Assembly (NCBI RefSeq): GCF_025165795.1
Contig: NZ_JAJAGO010000007.1
Coordinates: 390,633 to 454,632, forward strand
Reading direction: 5' to 3'
DNA length: 64,000 nt
Source of the DNA: Streptomyces gossypii
GTDB taxonomy: Bacteria; Actinomycetota; Actinomycetes; Streptomycetales; Streptomycetaceae
Shown here: one piece after another, positions 43,259 through 51,952 of the stretch
Numbering within the stretch: position 1 is the stretch's first letter
Layout of the letters: each line of letters starts with the position of its first letter
Position numbers and translations under genes: made by a program
Notes under the pieces: generated by a model
Databases searched by the model: none
The model's input: only the letters and a program-made list of their open reading frames with translations
Told to the model about the DNA's origin: nothing

Positions 43259-44229
43259 CAGGCACTCCTCCGGGCGGCGCGGCGGGCCGCCCGGCGGGCG
43301 TCGAAGCCGCTGAGCCCGCGCAGCGCGACGTACCCCTTCTCCCGGGAGGAGAGCGAGACCCGGCCGCGCAGCACCGCCTGCGGGTCCTGGGCGATGCGGT
43401 CCAGCAGGCGGCGGTAGATCCCGGCCATGGCGGCGACACAGGCACCGGAGCGGCGGTCGAGCATGGGAAGCAGGGCCAGCCCCTCGTCGAACAGGGTGCG
43501 GGCGCGCCGCACCTCGAAGTGCACCAGGCCGGCGAAGTCGGAGCCTGGTGGTGGGATGTCGGAGTGGAAGCCGGTGGAGCAGCCGAACTTGTCGAGGTCT
43601 TCGGTGGGCAGATAGGTGCGTCCGTCTGCGGCGTCTTCCCGTACATCCCGCAGGATATTGGTGAGTTGGAGAGCGAGCCCGAGCGTATCGGCGTACTCGG
43701 GGGCGCGGGTGGTGTCGAGTGCGCCGCCCGCGGGTGCCGGCGCGGTGCCGAACACGCCCAGGGAGAGCCGGCCGATGGCGCCCGCGACGCAGCGGCAGTA
43801 GCCCTGGAGGTCGGCCCAGGTCTCGTACGTCTGGCCGCGCACGTCCATCAGCACGCCGTCGATCAGCTCGTCCAGGCCGCCGAGCGGGATGGGATAGCGC
43901 CGGGCGGCATCGTGGAGCGCGACGGCGATCGGGTCGGTGTCGTCCTCGGAAACCTCGCCCGTGCGCACCCGGCCGAGCAGCCGTCTGGTGTCCTCCAGCC
44001 GTGTCTGCTTCACGGCAGGGTCGAGATCGCCGTCGCCGATGTCGTCGACGCGGCGCGAGAAGGCGTAGAGCGCTGACATCGCCCGCCGTTTCCCGACCGG
44101 CAGCAGCCGGATGCCGTACGCGAAGTTCCGGGCCTGCTGCCCCGTGACGGTCTCGCAGTAGCTGTACGCGGCGCTTACCGGCGGGGACACCTGCCGCTCG
44201 GGCTGACTTCGGTCCACGGTCTGCGTCAC
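43258..44229 (-). CDS. hpnD: HpnD, presqualene diphosphate synthase
   Basis: A 323-residue head-to-head prenyl synthase that condenses two farnesyl diphosphates to presqualene diphosphate. The Asp-rich metal sites are in FSRRVDDIGDGD and LTNILRDVREDAADGRTYLP; the helix YCRCVAGAIGRLSLGVFG is typical of the squalene/phytoene synthase family. The GTG at 44229 overlaps the hpnC stop (GTGA). It ends in an Arg/Ala-rich tail. Confidence 0.95.
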   Translation of the reverse strand: MTQTVDRSQPERQVSPPVSAAYSYCETVTGQQARNFAYGIRLLPVGKRRAMSALYAFSRRVDDIGDGDLDPAVKQTRLEDTRRLLGRVRTGEVSEDDTDPIAVALHDAARRYPIPLGGLDELIDGVLMDVRGQTYETWADLQGYCRCVAGAIGRLSLGVFGTAPAPAGGALDTTRAPEYADTLGLALQLTNILRDVREDAADGRTYLPTEDLDKFGCSTGFHSDIPPPGSDFAGLVHFEVRRARTLFDEGLALLPMLDRRSGACVAAMAGIYRRLLDRIAQDPQAVLRGRVSLSSREKGYVALRGLSGFDARRAARRAARRSA

Positions 44230-45161
44230 CCCTCTCTTCGCAGTGCTGTACCCACCTCGCGCAACAAACCGCGCTTGGTCGATGCGGGTGGTCCGGGCAG
44301 TACGTCGTAGCCCGCGGAGCGGATGGCCCGCAGCGCGGCGCGGCCACCGCCGACGAAACCGGCGAGCAGGAGTCTGAGCCGGCCGCTGACACTGTCCACC
44401 AGCGGCCCTCCCTCGCTCAGCAACTGCCGCGCGCGTTCCGACTCGAACGCGATCAGGGTGCGCACCGAGGCGTTCGCGGTCGGCGCGGCGAGGTCCGCCT
44501 CGGTGACGGAGAAGCGGGCCATGTCGGCCGCCGGCAGATAGACGCGGCCGCGCGCCAGGTCCTCGGAGACGTCCTGGAGGTGCTCGACGATCTGGAGTCC
44601 GGTGCAGACGGCGTCCGAGCGGCGGATGCGCTCGGGGGTCGCGGTGCCGGTGAGAGCGAGCACGAGCCGGCCCACCGGGTTGGCCGACAGTTCGCAGTAG
44701 GCCAGCAGCTCTCCGAAGTCGGCGTACCGGCGGATCTTCTGGTCCTGGCGGTTGGCCTCGATCAGGCCGAGGAAGGGCTCGGGGGTGAGGCCGTGGCGGT
44801 GCACGGTGGGCACCAGCGCCCGCAGCAGGGGGTGGCCCGGCTCCTCGCCCGGCGGGGCGTCCGCCGCGCCCGGAGCCCGGAAGACACGGTGCAGATCGGC
44901 CTCGAAGGCGTCGAGCAGGGCCAGGCGGTCCTCCTGCTGCTCGCCGCCGAGCCCCAGGTACGCCGCGTCACGGCCGCCCGGCGCCAGATCGCCGTCCCCG
45001 ATGTCGTCGACGAGGCGCGCGAAGCCGTAGACGGCCATCAGGTCGTCGCGCCACACGCGCGGGAGGAAGCGGGGCGCCACCGGGAAGTTCTCGTCCGCGG
45101 CCTTGGCCAGCACCGTGCGTGCGTGGGCGTGTGTGTGCGCGTCCGCTTCCGCGGTCACCAC
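44226..45161 (-). CDS. hpnC: HpnC, hydroxysqualene synthase
   Basis: A 311-residue squalene/phytoene-synthase-family enzyme that turns presqualene diphosphate into hydroxysqualene. The first motif is FARLVDDIGDGD; the second, LQIVEHLQDVSEDLARGRVYLP, carries the variant QDVxED. ENFPVAPRFLP near the N-terminus is typical of HpnC. Tandem GTG codons begin the frame (45161), with no good RBS. It is first in an eight-gene operon ending at 35278; the 253 nt upstream should hold the promoter. Confidence 0.93.
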   Translation of the reverse strand: MVTAEADAHTHAHARTVLAKAADENFPVAPRFLPRVWRDDLMAVYGFARLVDDIGDGDLAPGGRDAAYLGLGGEQQEDRLALLDAFEADLHRVFRAPGAADAPPGEEPGHPLLRALVPTVHRHGLTPEPFLGLIEANRQDQKIRRYADFGELLAYCELSANPVGRLVLALTGTATPERIRRSDAVCTGLQIVEHLQDVSEDLARGRVYLPAADMARFSVTEADLAAPTANASVRTLIAFESERARQLLSEGGPLVDSVSGRLRLLLAGFVGGGRAALRAIRSAGYDVLPGPPASTKRGLLREVGTALRREG

Positions 45162-45375
45162 GCGCTGCCAGGAGCCATTACCGTCACATCTCCGTTTCTA
45201 CACCGTCGCTCCGGGAACACGTATTCCGGACACGCCGCGCGGGCTGACCTGCGCCGCTGGGCGATCGGGTGCGTCCCCGACCAGCCCGTATCAACCAAGT
45301 CTCCGCAAATACCGGCTCGTCAAATGTCCAGTTTCCGCGATTCCGCACCGGTCCAGCTTACGCGGAACGTCGACT

Positions 45376-45393
45376 CGGTGTGCGAGTACACCG
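45376..45393. promoter_or_regulatory. Inverted repeat between tetR and the hopanoid operon
   Basis: CGGTGT-GCGAGT-ACACCG is a perfect 6-bp inverted repeat with a 6-nt centre, 22 nt beyond the TetR stop and about 215 nt before hpnC. It may be a weak terminator for tetR or an operator for hopanoid synthesis. Confidence 0.35.
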
Positions 45394-45414
45394 GGTTATG
45401 GCCTGGTGCGGGGA

Positions 45415-46101
45415 TCAGGGCGCGGTGAAGCCCGCGACCAGCGTGTGGAGCGCGCGGTCCACGGCCGCGTCCCGTTGTTCGGCGGTGATCCCCTCGAGCG
45501 CCGCGTCGTCGAGCAGGAGGGTGGCCAGTCCGTGCACCATCGACCAGGCGGTGATCTCGGCGCCGGGCCGGCGCTCCGGCGGCATCCGCCCCACTGCCAC
45601 CAGCCCGTCGAGGATGTCGATGAGCAGCTGGAAGCTGCCGAACCCCGGGGCTCCCGCTTCCGGCATCGGCACGCCCGCCTCGTTCACGTCCACCGCTGCT
45701 TCGGAGAGGTGATCGCAGAAGGCGGACCGGAAGAGTCCGGGCTCCTCCAGTGCGAAGGCGATGTACCCGCGCCCCATCGCGATCATCCGCTGCTCGACCG
45801 CGTCCTCCCCTTCGGGCGCCGCAGACGCCGCGGCATCGGCCATCCAGGTGGCCAGCGTCTGCTGGCCCCGCACCTTGACCGCGCCGAGCAGGTCGCTCTG
45901 CCCGGCGAAGTGCCGGTAGGCGGCCGTGGGTGACACCCCGACACGCCGTGCGGCGGCACGCAGCACGACCGCGTCCGGTCCACCGCTCCGTGCCAGTCCC
46001 GTCGCCGCGTCGATCAGTGCGTTCCGCAGGTCGCCGTGGTGGTAGGCGGTCTTGCCGCCCAAGCTCTGCCGGGTGCCGGCGTTCGGCGAAGAATCCTCCA
46101 T
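45415..46101 (-). CDS. TetR-family transcriptional repressor
   Basis: A 228-residue regulator with the TetR N-terminal helix-turn-helix (AYHHGDLRNALIDAATGLARSGG...VSPTAAYRHFAGQSDLLGAV, about residues 19-70) and a TetR_C_33-like ligand domain (WMADAAASAAPEG to the end). It diverges from an MMPL transporter and two matching 15-bp palindromes lie between them, so it very likely represses both genes until a ligand binds. ATG 46101 has GGAGG very close; spacing is poor, and an upstream start is not excluded. Confidence 0.92.
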   Translation of the reverse strand: MEDSSPNAGTRQSLGGKTAYHHGDLRNALIDAATGLARSGGPDAVVLRAAARRVGVSPTAAYRHFAGQSDLLGAVKVRGQQTLATWMADAAASAAPEGEDAVEQRMIAMGRGYIAFALEEPGLFRSAFCDHLSEAAVDVNEAGVPMPEAGAPGFGSFQLLIDILDGLVAVGRMPPERRPGAEITAWSMVHGLATLLLDDAALEGITAEQRDAAVDRALHTLVAGFTAP

Positions 46102-46119
46102 GCCTCCATCCTGCCCGAA

Positions 46120-46134
46120 GTTGACAGCATTAAC
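46120..46134. promoter_or_regulatory. TetR operator site 1
   Basis: GTTGACAGCATTAAC. It fits the palindromic pattern GTTKACAGCRTYAAC shared with site 2 when that is read on the other strand. TTGACA inside it is also a good -35 for the MMPL gene. Confidence 0.7.
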
Positions 46135-46154
46135 ATCCACTGGGAAAGTTAGAT

Positions 46155-46169
46155 GTTGACGCTGTAAAC
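46155..46169. promoter_or_regulatory. TetR operator site 2
   Basis: GTTGACGCTGTAAAC; its complement GTTTACAGCGTCAAC differs from site 1 at three of 15 positions. Site centres are 35 bp apart. It ends 15 nt before the MMPL start. Confidence 0.7.
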
Positions 46170-46184
46170 ATAAAGGGGACCCCC

Positions 46185-48386
46185 ATGTTGCACCGGATAG
46201 CCGAGCTGTGCCTGCACCGGGCACGCGCGCTCCTGCTACTCACGCTCGTCGCCGTGGTCGCCATGGGCGCCCTCGGCGTCGGAGCCTTCGGCAAGCTCCA
46301 GGCGGGCGGATTCGAGGACCCCGGTGCACCTTCCAGCCGGGCTCAGCGAGTCATCGACGACGACTTCGGCGGCGACAGCAACCTCGTCCTGCACGTGCGC
46401 GCCGACTCCGGCATCGACTCCCCCGCCGCCGAGAAGGCGGGCCGTGAGCTGACCGAGGGCGTCCGAAACACACCCCATGTCGCCAACGTCGTCTCCTACT
46501 GGGACTCCGAAAGCTCCAGCCTGACCTCGCGGGACGGCAACCAGGCGCTCGTACTGGCCCATGTCGAGGGCGACAGCACACAGCAGGGCGAGTACGCGAA
46601 AGCCGTGATCGACGCGTGGTCGGGTGACCGCGGTGCCGTCACCGTGGAGGCGGGCGGAGCCGCCGCGCTCAACAACGACGTCACCGAGCAGATCTCCACC
46701 GACCTGGTCATCGCCGAGGCGATCGCCGTGCCGCTCACCCTGATCCTGCTCATCCTCGCCTTCGGCAGCTTCGTCGCCGCCCTGCTGCCGCTCGCCATCG
46801 GCCTGATCGCGATCCTGGGCACCTTCGCCGAGCTGTTCGTCCTCGGCAGCATCACCGATGTCTCGGTCTTCGCCATCAACCTCACCACCGCGCTCGGCCT
46901 GGGCCTGGGCATCGACTACGGCCTGCTGCTGGTCAGCCGCTTCCGGGAGCGGCTGGGCGAGGGCGACGAGGTCGCCGACGCACTGCGCACGACCGTACGG
47001 ACGGCGGGCCGCACCATCGCCTTCTCCGCCGCCACCGTCATCGCCGCCCTCTCCGCCCTGCTGCTCTTCCCGCCCTTCTTCCTGCGCTCCTTCGCCTACG
47101 CCGGCATAGGCGTGGTCGCCATCGCCGCGCTGGCCGCCCTGATCGTGGTTCCCGCGCTGCTCGCGGTGCTCGGCCACCGCGTCAACAACGGGCGGCTGCC
47201 CTGGGCGGACTCCGTACGCCGCCCCGACGCCCCCGTGTGGGGACGGGTGGCGGCCCTCGTCATGCGGCGCCCCGCACTGACCGCGCTGCCCGTGCTGGCA
47301 CTGCTGATGCTCGCCGCGAGTCCGCTGCTCGGCGTCTCCTTCGGCACTCCGGACGAGCGGGTGCTGCCCGAGGACGCGCAGAGCCGCCAGGTCTCGACCG
47401 CCGTGGCGGAGGCCTTCCCCGGCAACGACGCGAACGCCATCCAGATCGTGACCACCGGCCCCGTCCCGGCAGGCGAACTGGCCCCGTACGCCCAGAAACT
47501 CAGCGCGCTCGACGGGGTGGAGCGCGTACAGGCCAGCACCGGCACCTACACCGCCCAGGGCGCGAGCGACCCGGGCCCCGCCCACGAGGCCCTCGGCCGG
47601 CCCGACGCGCAGCGGCTGACCGTCACCACCGGGTTGGACTCCAAGTCGGAGGCCGCGGAGGAACTGGTGGGCGTAGTCCGCGGCATCCCCGGTCCGGGCG
47701 GCGCCGAGACGCTCGTCGGCGGCACGGACGCGCAGCTCGTCGACGCCAAGAAGGCCATCGCCGACAACCTGCCCGCGGCGGTCGGCATGGTCATCGGCAC
47801 CACCTTCATCCTGCTCTTCCTCTTCACCGGCAGCGTGGTGCAGCCCGTCCGGGCCCTGGTGCTCAACGGCATCAGCCTGACCGCCTCCATCGGAGTGATG
47901 GTGTGGATCTTCCAGGACGGCCATCTGTCCTCGCTGCTGGGCTTCACCCCCACACCGATGGACACCTCCATGACCGTGCTGCTGTTCTGCATCGTCTTCG
48001 GGCTGTCCATGGACTACGAGGTCTTCGTCACCAGCCGCATCAAGGAGATGCACGACGCGGGCGCGGACAACACCACCGCCGTCACCCAGGGGCTGTCCCG
48101 CACCGGGCGGATCGTGACCATGGCCGCCGGGCTGCTGGCGGTCAGCTTCTTCGCCTTCGGCACCAGCCAGGTGAGCTTCCTGCAGATGTTCGGGCTCGGC
48201 AGCGGGCTGGCGATCCTGATCGACGCGGTGGCGGTACGCGGGGTCCTGGTGCCCGCCGCGATGCGGCTGCTCGGCAGCCGCGCCGCCTGGTACGCGCCCG
48301 GACCGCTGCGGCGTCTGCACAGCAAGGTCGCCCTGGATGAGGGCGGCCCGGCCGAGGAGCCGGAGCGCATGAAGGCCGGGGTCTGA
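46185..48386 (+). CDS. MMPL-family RND-type membrane transporter
   Basis: A 733-residue proton-driven exporter with the MMPL layout: one N-terminal helix, an outer domain (about residues 35-165), a block of five or six helices (about 175-340), a second outer domain (about 400-530) and a second helix block (about 535-705). The proton-relay regions LGLGIDYGLLLVSRFRE and FGLSMDYEVFVTSRIKE are intact. Such proteins export lipids, toxins or drugs. AAGGGGACC precedes ATG 46185. Control by the divergent TetR protein is very likely. Confidence 0.93.
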   Translation: MLHRIAELCLHRARALLLLTLVAVVAMGALGVGAFGKLQAGGFEDPGAPSSRAQRVIDDDFGGDSNLVLHVRADSGIDSPAAEKAGRELTEGVRNTPHVANVVSYWDSESSSLTSRDGNQALVLAHVEGDSTQQGEYAKAVIDAWSGDRGAVTVEAGGAAALNNDVTEQISTDLVIAEAIAVPLTLILLILAFGSFVAALLPLAIGLIAILGTFAELFVLGSITDVSVFAINLTTALGLGLGIDYGLLLVSRFRERLGEGDEVADALRTTVRTAGRTIAFSAATVIAALSALLLFPPFFLRSFAYAGIGVVAIAALAALIVVPALLAVLGHRVNNGRLPWADSVRRPDAPVWGRVAALVMRRPALTALPVLALLMLAASPLLGVSFGTPDERVLPEDAQSRQVSTAVAEAFPGNDANAIQIVTTGPVPAGELAPYAQKLSALDGVERVQASTGTYTAQGASDPGPAHEALGRPDAQRLTVTTGLDSKSEAAEELVGVVRGIPGPGGAETLVGGTDAQLVDAKKAIADNLPAAVGMVIGTTFILLFLFTGSVVQPVRALVLNGISLTASIGVMVWIFQDGHLSSLLGFTPTPMDTSMTVLLFCIVFGLSMDYEVFVTSRIKEMHDAGADNTTAVTQGLSRTGRIVTMAAGLLAVSFFAFGTSQVSFLQMFGLGSGLAILIDAVAVRGVLVPAAMRLLGSRAAWYAPGPLRRLHSKVALDEGGPAEEPERMKAGV

Positions 48387-48389
48387 CCG

Positions 48390-48446
48390 GTCGCCTCGTG
48401 CAAGGAGCCCCCGCGCGCTGCGCGGGGGCTCCTTGCACGAGGCGAC
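48390..48446. terminator. Very long perfect hairpin between convergent operons
   Basis: A perfect 27-bp stem (48390-48416 with 48420-48446) with a 3-nt GCT loop. It starts 4 nt after the MMPL stop and ends 21 nt before the stop of the exporter ATPase gene. It is the strongest terminator in the window and acts in both directions. Confidence 0.92.
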
Positions 48447-48467
48447 GTTTCCACCGCCCGGACCGGG

Positions 48468-49295
48468 CTACTTGCCGGTGAACTTCTCGTATGCCTTGAG
48501 GACTTCGTCGGTCATCCCGTCCATCCTAAGGACTCCGTGCTCCAGCCACAGCACCCGGTCGCAGGTGTCCCGGATCGACTTGTTGTTGTGGCTCACCAGG
48601 AAGACCGATCCGGCCTCCTTGCGCAGCTCACGGATCCGGCCCTCGGAACGCTTCTGGAACTTCTTGTCTCCGGTGGCCAGCGCCTCGTCGATCATCAGCA
48701 CATCGTGGTCCTTGGCCGCCGCGATGGAGAACCGCAGCCGGGCCGACATGCCGGAGGAGTACGTCCGCATCGGCAGGGTGATGAAGTCGCCCTTCTCGTT
48801 GATCCCCGAGAAGGCGACGATGCCCTCGTAGCGCTCGCGGATCTGCTCCCTGGTCATGCCCATCGCCAGCCCGCCGAGGATGACGTTGCGCTCCCCCGTC
48901 AGGTCGTTCATCAGCGCGGCGTTGACCCCGAGCAGCGAGGGCTGGCCGTTCGTGTAGACCTTGCCCCGCTCGGCGGGGATCAGGCCGGCGATGGCCTTGA
49001 GCAGAGTGGACTTGCCGGAGCCGTTGGAGCCGATCAGGCCGATCGCCTCACCCCGGTACGCCGTGAAGCTGACGCCCTTGACCGCGTGCACCTCGCGTAC
49101 GCCCTTGTCGGCGCTGCGCCGGATCATCCGGTTGAGGGCCGCGGTGGCGCTGCCCTTGCCGCGCGCACCGCCGTTGACGCGGTAGACGATGTGCAGGTCC
49201 TCCGCGATGACCGTCGGCACCCGGGGGCCCGTCGCCGCAGGGGGGAGCGCCGCTCCGGACGTCTCAGCTTGGGTCGACTTCTCAGCCACGGCCAT
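48468..49295 (-). CDS. Polysaccharide/teichoic acid ABC exporter ATPase (TagH-like)
   Basis: A 275-residue ATPase of the TagH/KpsT/Wzt group for export of lipid-linked polymers. Walker A is GSNGSGKSTLL, the signature YSSGMSARLRF, and Walker B VLMIDEALATGD; the switch His is in FLVSHNNKSI. HAVKGVSFTAYRGEAIGLIG is typical of the group. GGAGGAG precedes ATG 49295, which overlaps the permease end by 14 nt. It has no Wzt-type C-terminal glycan-binding domain. Confidence 0.92.
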   Translation of the reverse strand: MAVAEKSTQAETSGAALPPAATGPRVPTVIAEDLHIVYRVNGGARGKGSATAALNRMIRRSADKGVREVHAVKGVSFTAYRGEAIGLIGSNGSGKSTLLKAIAGLIPAERGKVYTNGQPSLLGVNAALMNDLTGERNVILGGLAMGMTREQIRERYEGIVAFSGINEKGDFITLPMRTYSSGMSARLRFSIAAAKDHDVLMIDEALATGDKKFQKRSEGRIRELRKEAGSVFLVSHNNKSIRDTCDRVLWLEHGVLRMDGMTDEVLKAYEKFTGK

Positions 49296-50217
49296 AACGC
49301 TCCTCCGCCTTCCAGAAGAACACAAATCCGCCGATGCCCACGACCACTGCCCAGCCGACCGCGAGCAGCCAGACATGGCCCCCGATGTGCTGGTGGTGGG
49401 GCCCGTCGATCAGGGCGTACCGCATCAGCTCCATGTAGACGGTGGCGGGATTGCCCGCCACCACGTCCGTGAGCCACTCCGGGATGTCCTGCTTCCGCAG
49501 CATGTACTCCAGCGGGAACATCACGCCGGAGGCGTACATCCACGTCCGCAGGACGAACGGCATCAGCTGCGCGAGGTCCGGTGTCTTGCTTCCCAGCCGG
49601 GCCATGATCAGCGCCAGGCCGGTGTTGAAGACGAACTGCAGCGCCAGCACGGGCACGATCAGCGGCCACAGCCCGGAGGGATAGTGCTGGAACCCGATGA
49701 GGATCACGGCCAGCACGATCATCGAGTACAGCAACTGCTGGAGTTGCTGGAGCGAGAAGGAGATCGGCAGCGAGGCCCGCGGGAAGTGCAGCGCCCGCAC
49801 CAGGCCCAGGTTGCCGGCGATCGCCCGGACTCCGGACATCACCGACTGCTGCGTGAACGTCCATACGAACACGCCGGTGACCAGGAACGGAATGTACTCG
49901 TCGTTCTCCATCCCGCCGCGACCGCCGAGCAGCACACCGAAGATGAAGAAGAAGACGGTGGCGTTCAGCAGCGGTGTGAGCACCTGCCACACCTGGCCGA
50001 GCTTCGCCTGGCTGTACTGCGCGTGCAGTTTGGCCTGGGAGAAGGCGAGGATGAAATGGCGTCGAGCCCACAGCTCGCGGACGTACTGCCTCAGCCCGGG
50101 GCGTGCACCGCTCACGGTCAGGCCGTACTTGGCGGCTAGCTCAGCCGGGGACAGCTTGTCATCGGGCGACGGCGGGGAATTAACGGCGACCGCACCATCG
50201 TGCGTTGTCTCGCTCAC
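49282..50217 (-). CDS. Polysaccharide/teichoic acid ABC exporter permease (TagG-like)
   Basis: A 311-residue ABC-2-type permease with about six membrane helices. The amphipathic entry segment ends LHAQYSQAKLGQVWQVLTPLLNATVFFFIFG, typical of TagG/KpsM. The first 40 residues are cytoplasmic and hydrophilic. The GTG start at 50217 has only a weak upstream GAGGAC. It works with the overlapping ATPase gene to move a finished or lipid-linked polymer across the membrane. Confidence 0.92.
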   Translation of the reverse strand: MSETTHDGAVAVNSPPSPDDKLSPAELAAKYGLTVSGARPGLRQYVRELWARRHFILAFSQAKLHAQYSQAKLGQVWQVLTPLLNATVFFFIFGVLLGGRGGMENDEYIPFLVTGVFVWTFTQQSVMSGVRAIAGNLGLVRALHFPRASLPISFSLQQLQQLLYSMIVLAVILIGFQHYPSGLWPLIVPVLALQFVFNTGLALIMARLGSKTPDLAQLMPFVLRTWMYASGVMFPLEYMLRKQDIPEWLTDVVAGNPATVYMELMRYALIDGPHHQHIGGHVWLLAVGWAVVVGIGGFVFFWKAEERYGRG

Positions 50218-50282
50218 GTTGAAACTTTCGTCCTCACTCTGCAAGTGACTCGAGGCCCCCGATGTTCTCAGACACGAGCTTG

Positions 50283-51170
50283 TCAGATGACAGGAGGGCG
50301 GCCCAGTCTGGTCAATCGCCACACCGTGCGCCACCTCATCGGTCTGCGCGGTCCGCACGGGCTGGTCCAGCCCTCCTTGAAACCGCCGAGCCAGGCCCGC
50401 AGAGCCGGGCGGGAGGGCCGTCGGGCGAGGGTCAGCAGCAGCCAGACCCCCGGATAGACGGGCACCAGCGGGGCGGGGAGGTTGCGCCGGGCCAGCCACA
50501 CACGGTTGCGGGCGACCATCCGGTGGTAGACGGCGTGCCGGCTCGGTTCGGTTGTCGGGTGGTGCAGCACCATGTCGGCGCGGTATTCGACCGCCCAGCC
50601 GGCGTCCAGCGCCCGCCAGGCCAGATCGGTCTCCTCGTGGGCGTAGAAGAACTCCTCGGGCAGCCCGCCGACCTCCGCCAGCACCTTCGTACGGGCCGCG
50701 CTGGCGCCGCCGAGGAAGGTGGTGACCGGTGAGGACCGCGCCGGGTCGGAGGCACGCAGCCGGGGCACGTGGCGACGCTGGGTCACACCGGTTTCGGGGT
50801 CGGCGATCCGGAAGCTGAGGAGTCCCAGCCGCGGATCGGCCTCGAACGCGCGACGGCACAGCTCAGCGGTGTCGGTCTGCGGCAGCAGCCCGTCGTCGTC
50901 CAGGAAGAGCAGCGCGTCGACATCGGTGCCGCCGGGACCGAAAGCCTCTATGCCGACATTGCGCCCACCGGGGATGCCGAGATTTTCCGGAAGCTCGACC
51001 GTCCGTACACCTTCCGGCAACTCAGGCAACGGCGCGCCGTTACCGACGACGACCACCTCCACCGGATCGCCGTCCTGCTTGGCGACCGAGTCGATCAGTG
51101 CCCGCAGCTCGTCCGGCCGGTTGCCCATGGTGAGGACGACCGCGCCGAGCCGCATGGAGGAGCCGCTCAC
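50283..51170 (-). CDS. Family 2 glycosyltransferase
   Basis: A 295-residue GT2 enzyme with the GT-A fold. It starts GAVVLTMGNRPDELRALIDS; the nucleotide/metal motif is LFLDDDGLLP; GVTQRRHVPRL and LPEEFFYAHEETDLAWRALDAGW carry the acceptor and catalytic ED/W pattern of rhamnosyl- and galactofuranosyl-like transferases. There is no membrane helix apart from a weak C-terminal hydrophobic stretch (VPVYPGVWLLLTLA). The GTG at 51170 overlaps the upstream stop (GTGA). It is probably the enzyme that adds a sugar to the exported polymer or its linker. Confidence 0.9.
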   Translation of the reverse strand: MSGSSMRLGAVVLTMGNRPDELRALIDSVAKQDGDPVEVVVVGNGAPLPELPEGVRTVELPENLGIPGGRNVGIEAFGPGGTDVDALLFLDDDGLLPQTDTAELCRRAFEADPRLGLLSFRIADPETGVTQRRHVPRLRASDPARSSPVTTFLGGASAARTKVLAEVGGLPEEFFYAHEETDLAWRALDAGWAVEYRADMVLHHPTTEPSRHAVYHRMVARNRVWLARRNLPAPLVPVYPGVWLLLTLARRPSRPALRAWLGGFKEGWTSPCGPRRPMRWRTVWRLTRLGRPPVI

Positions 51171-51952
51171 TTGAGCCTGCTGGAGGCGAGGACGGAGACC
51201 AGGTGCAGCAGTGTCTGCACCAGGGCGATGCCCGCCAGCACCGCGACCCCCAGCCTGGTGAAGAAGAGGTCACCCTGCAGGAAGTCCAGCACGGCGACCA
51301 GCAGGATCAGCAGTGACGCCTCGACGCCGCCGACCAGCCGGTGGAACTTCAGCGCCGCCGCCGCCTTGCGGGCGAGTGCCAGGCCGGAGGAGCGCGGCAC
51401 CGCCGCCTCGTCCTGCACGGCGGGCAGCCCGCTGCGGGCGCGGGCCACGTCGACGAGGTCGGTCTCCGCCTTGATGAGGATCGCGCCGAGGGCGGCGAGG
51501 GTGCCGATGAACGCCCACATCCAGTTCGTCGAATCGCCCTCGAGGTGGAAGACGTCGGCCGCCCGGATGCCGAAGCCCACCAGCAGGGCGGCCTCGGACA
51601 GATAGTGGCCGACCCGGTCGAGGTACACACCGGTGATCGAGGTCTGGCCGCGCCAGCGGGCGACCTCGCCGTCGACGCAGTCGAGCAGCAGGTAGAGCTG
51701 GATGAGCAGGGCGCCGAGGATCGCCCCGGGCAGGCCCGGCACCAGCAGCGCCGCACCCGCCGCGACACCCGCGACGACCATCAGATAGGTGAGCTGGTTG
51801 GGCGTGATCCGGGTGTTGACCAGATACGGGTCGCAGCGCAGCGAGATCTCGCGCATGTAGAGGCGCCCGGCCCAGTGCTCGCCGCTGCGGCGGTCCTTGA
51901 CTCCACCGGGGTGAACGATCGGGCGGAGTTCAGCTACTGATGGCTTGTGCAT
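51167..51952 (-). CDS. CDP-alcohol phosphatidyltransferase-family membrane protein, variant motif
   Basis: A 261-residue integral membrane protein of the family that transfers a phospho-alcohol from a CDP-activated donor. The signature D-x2-DG-x2-AR-x8-G-x3-D-x3-D is present as D91, D94-G95, A98-R99, G108 and D112. The last Asp, normally the catalytic base, is H116 (YLDRVGHYLSE). At least five helices are visible. The start at ATG 51952 lies 23 nt inside the dehydrogenase gene. Context suggests it handles a polyol phosphate. The His variant may mean altered chemistry or loss of activity. Confidence 0.88.
   Translation of the reverse strand: MHKPSVAELRPIVHPGGVKDRRSGEHWAGRLYMREISLRCDPYLVNTRITPNQLTYLMVVAGVAAGAALLVPGLPGAILGALLIQLYLLLDCVDGEVARWRGQTSITGVYLDRVGHYLSEAALLVGFGIRAADVFHLEGDSTNWMWAFIGTLAALGAILIKAETDLVDVARARSGLPAVQDEAAVPRSSGLALARKAAAALKFHRLVGGVEASLLILLVAVLDFLQGDLFFTRLGVAVLAGIALVQTLLHLVSVLASSRLK

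Noticed and set aside
46236..48320. Minus-strand frame opposite the MMPL gene
   Set aside because: Glu/Gly/His-rich shadow translation with no domain; the plus-strand gene is clear.
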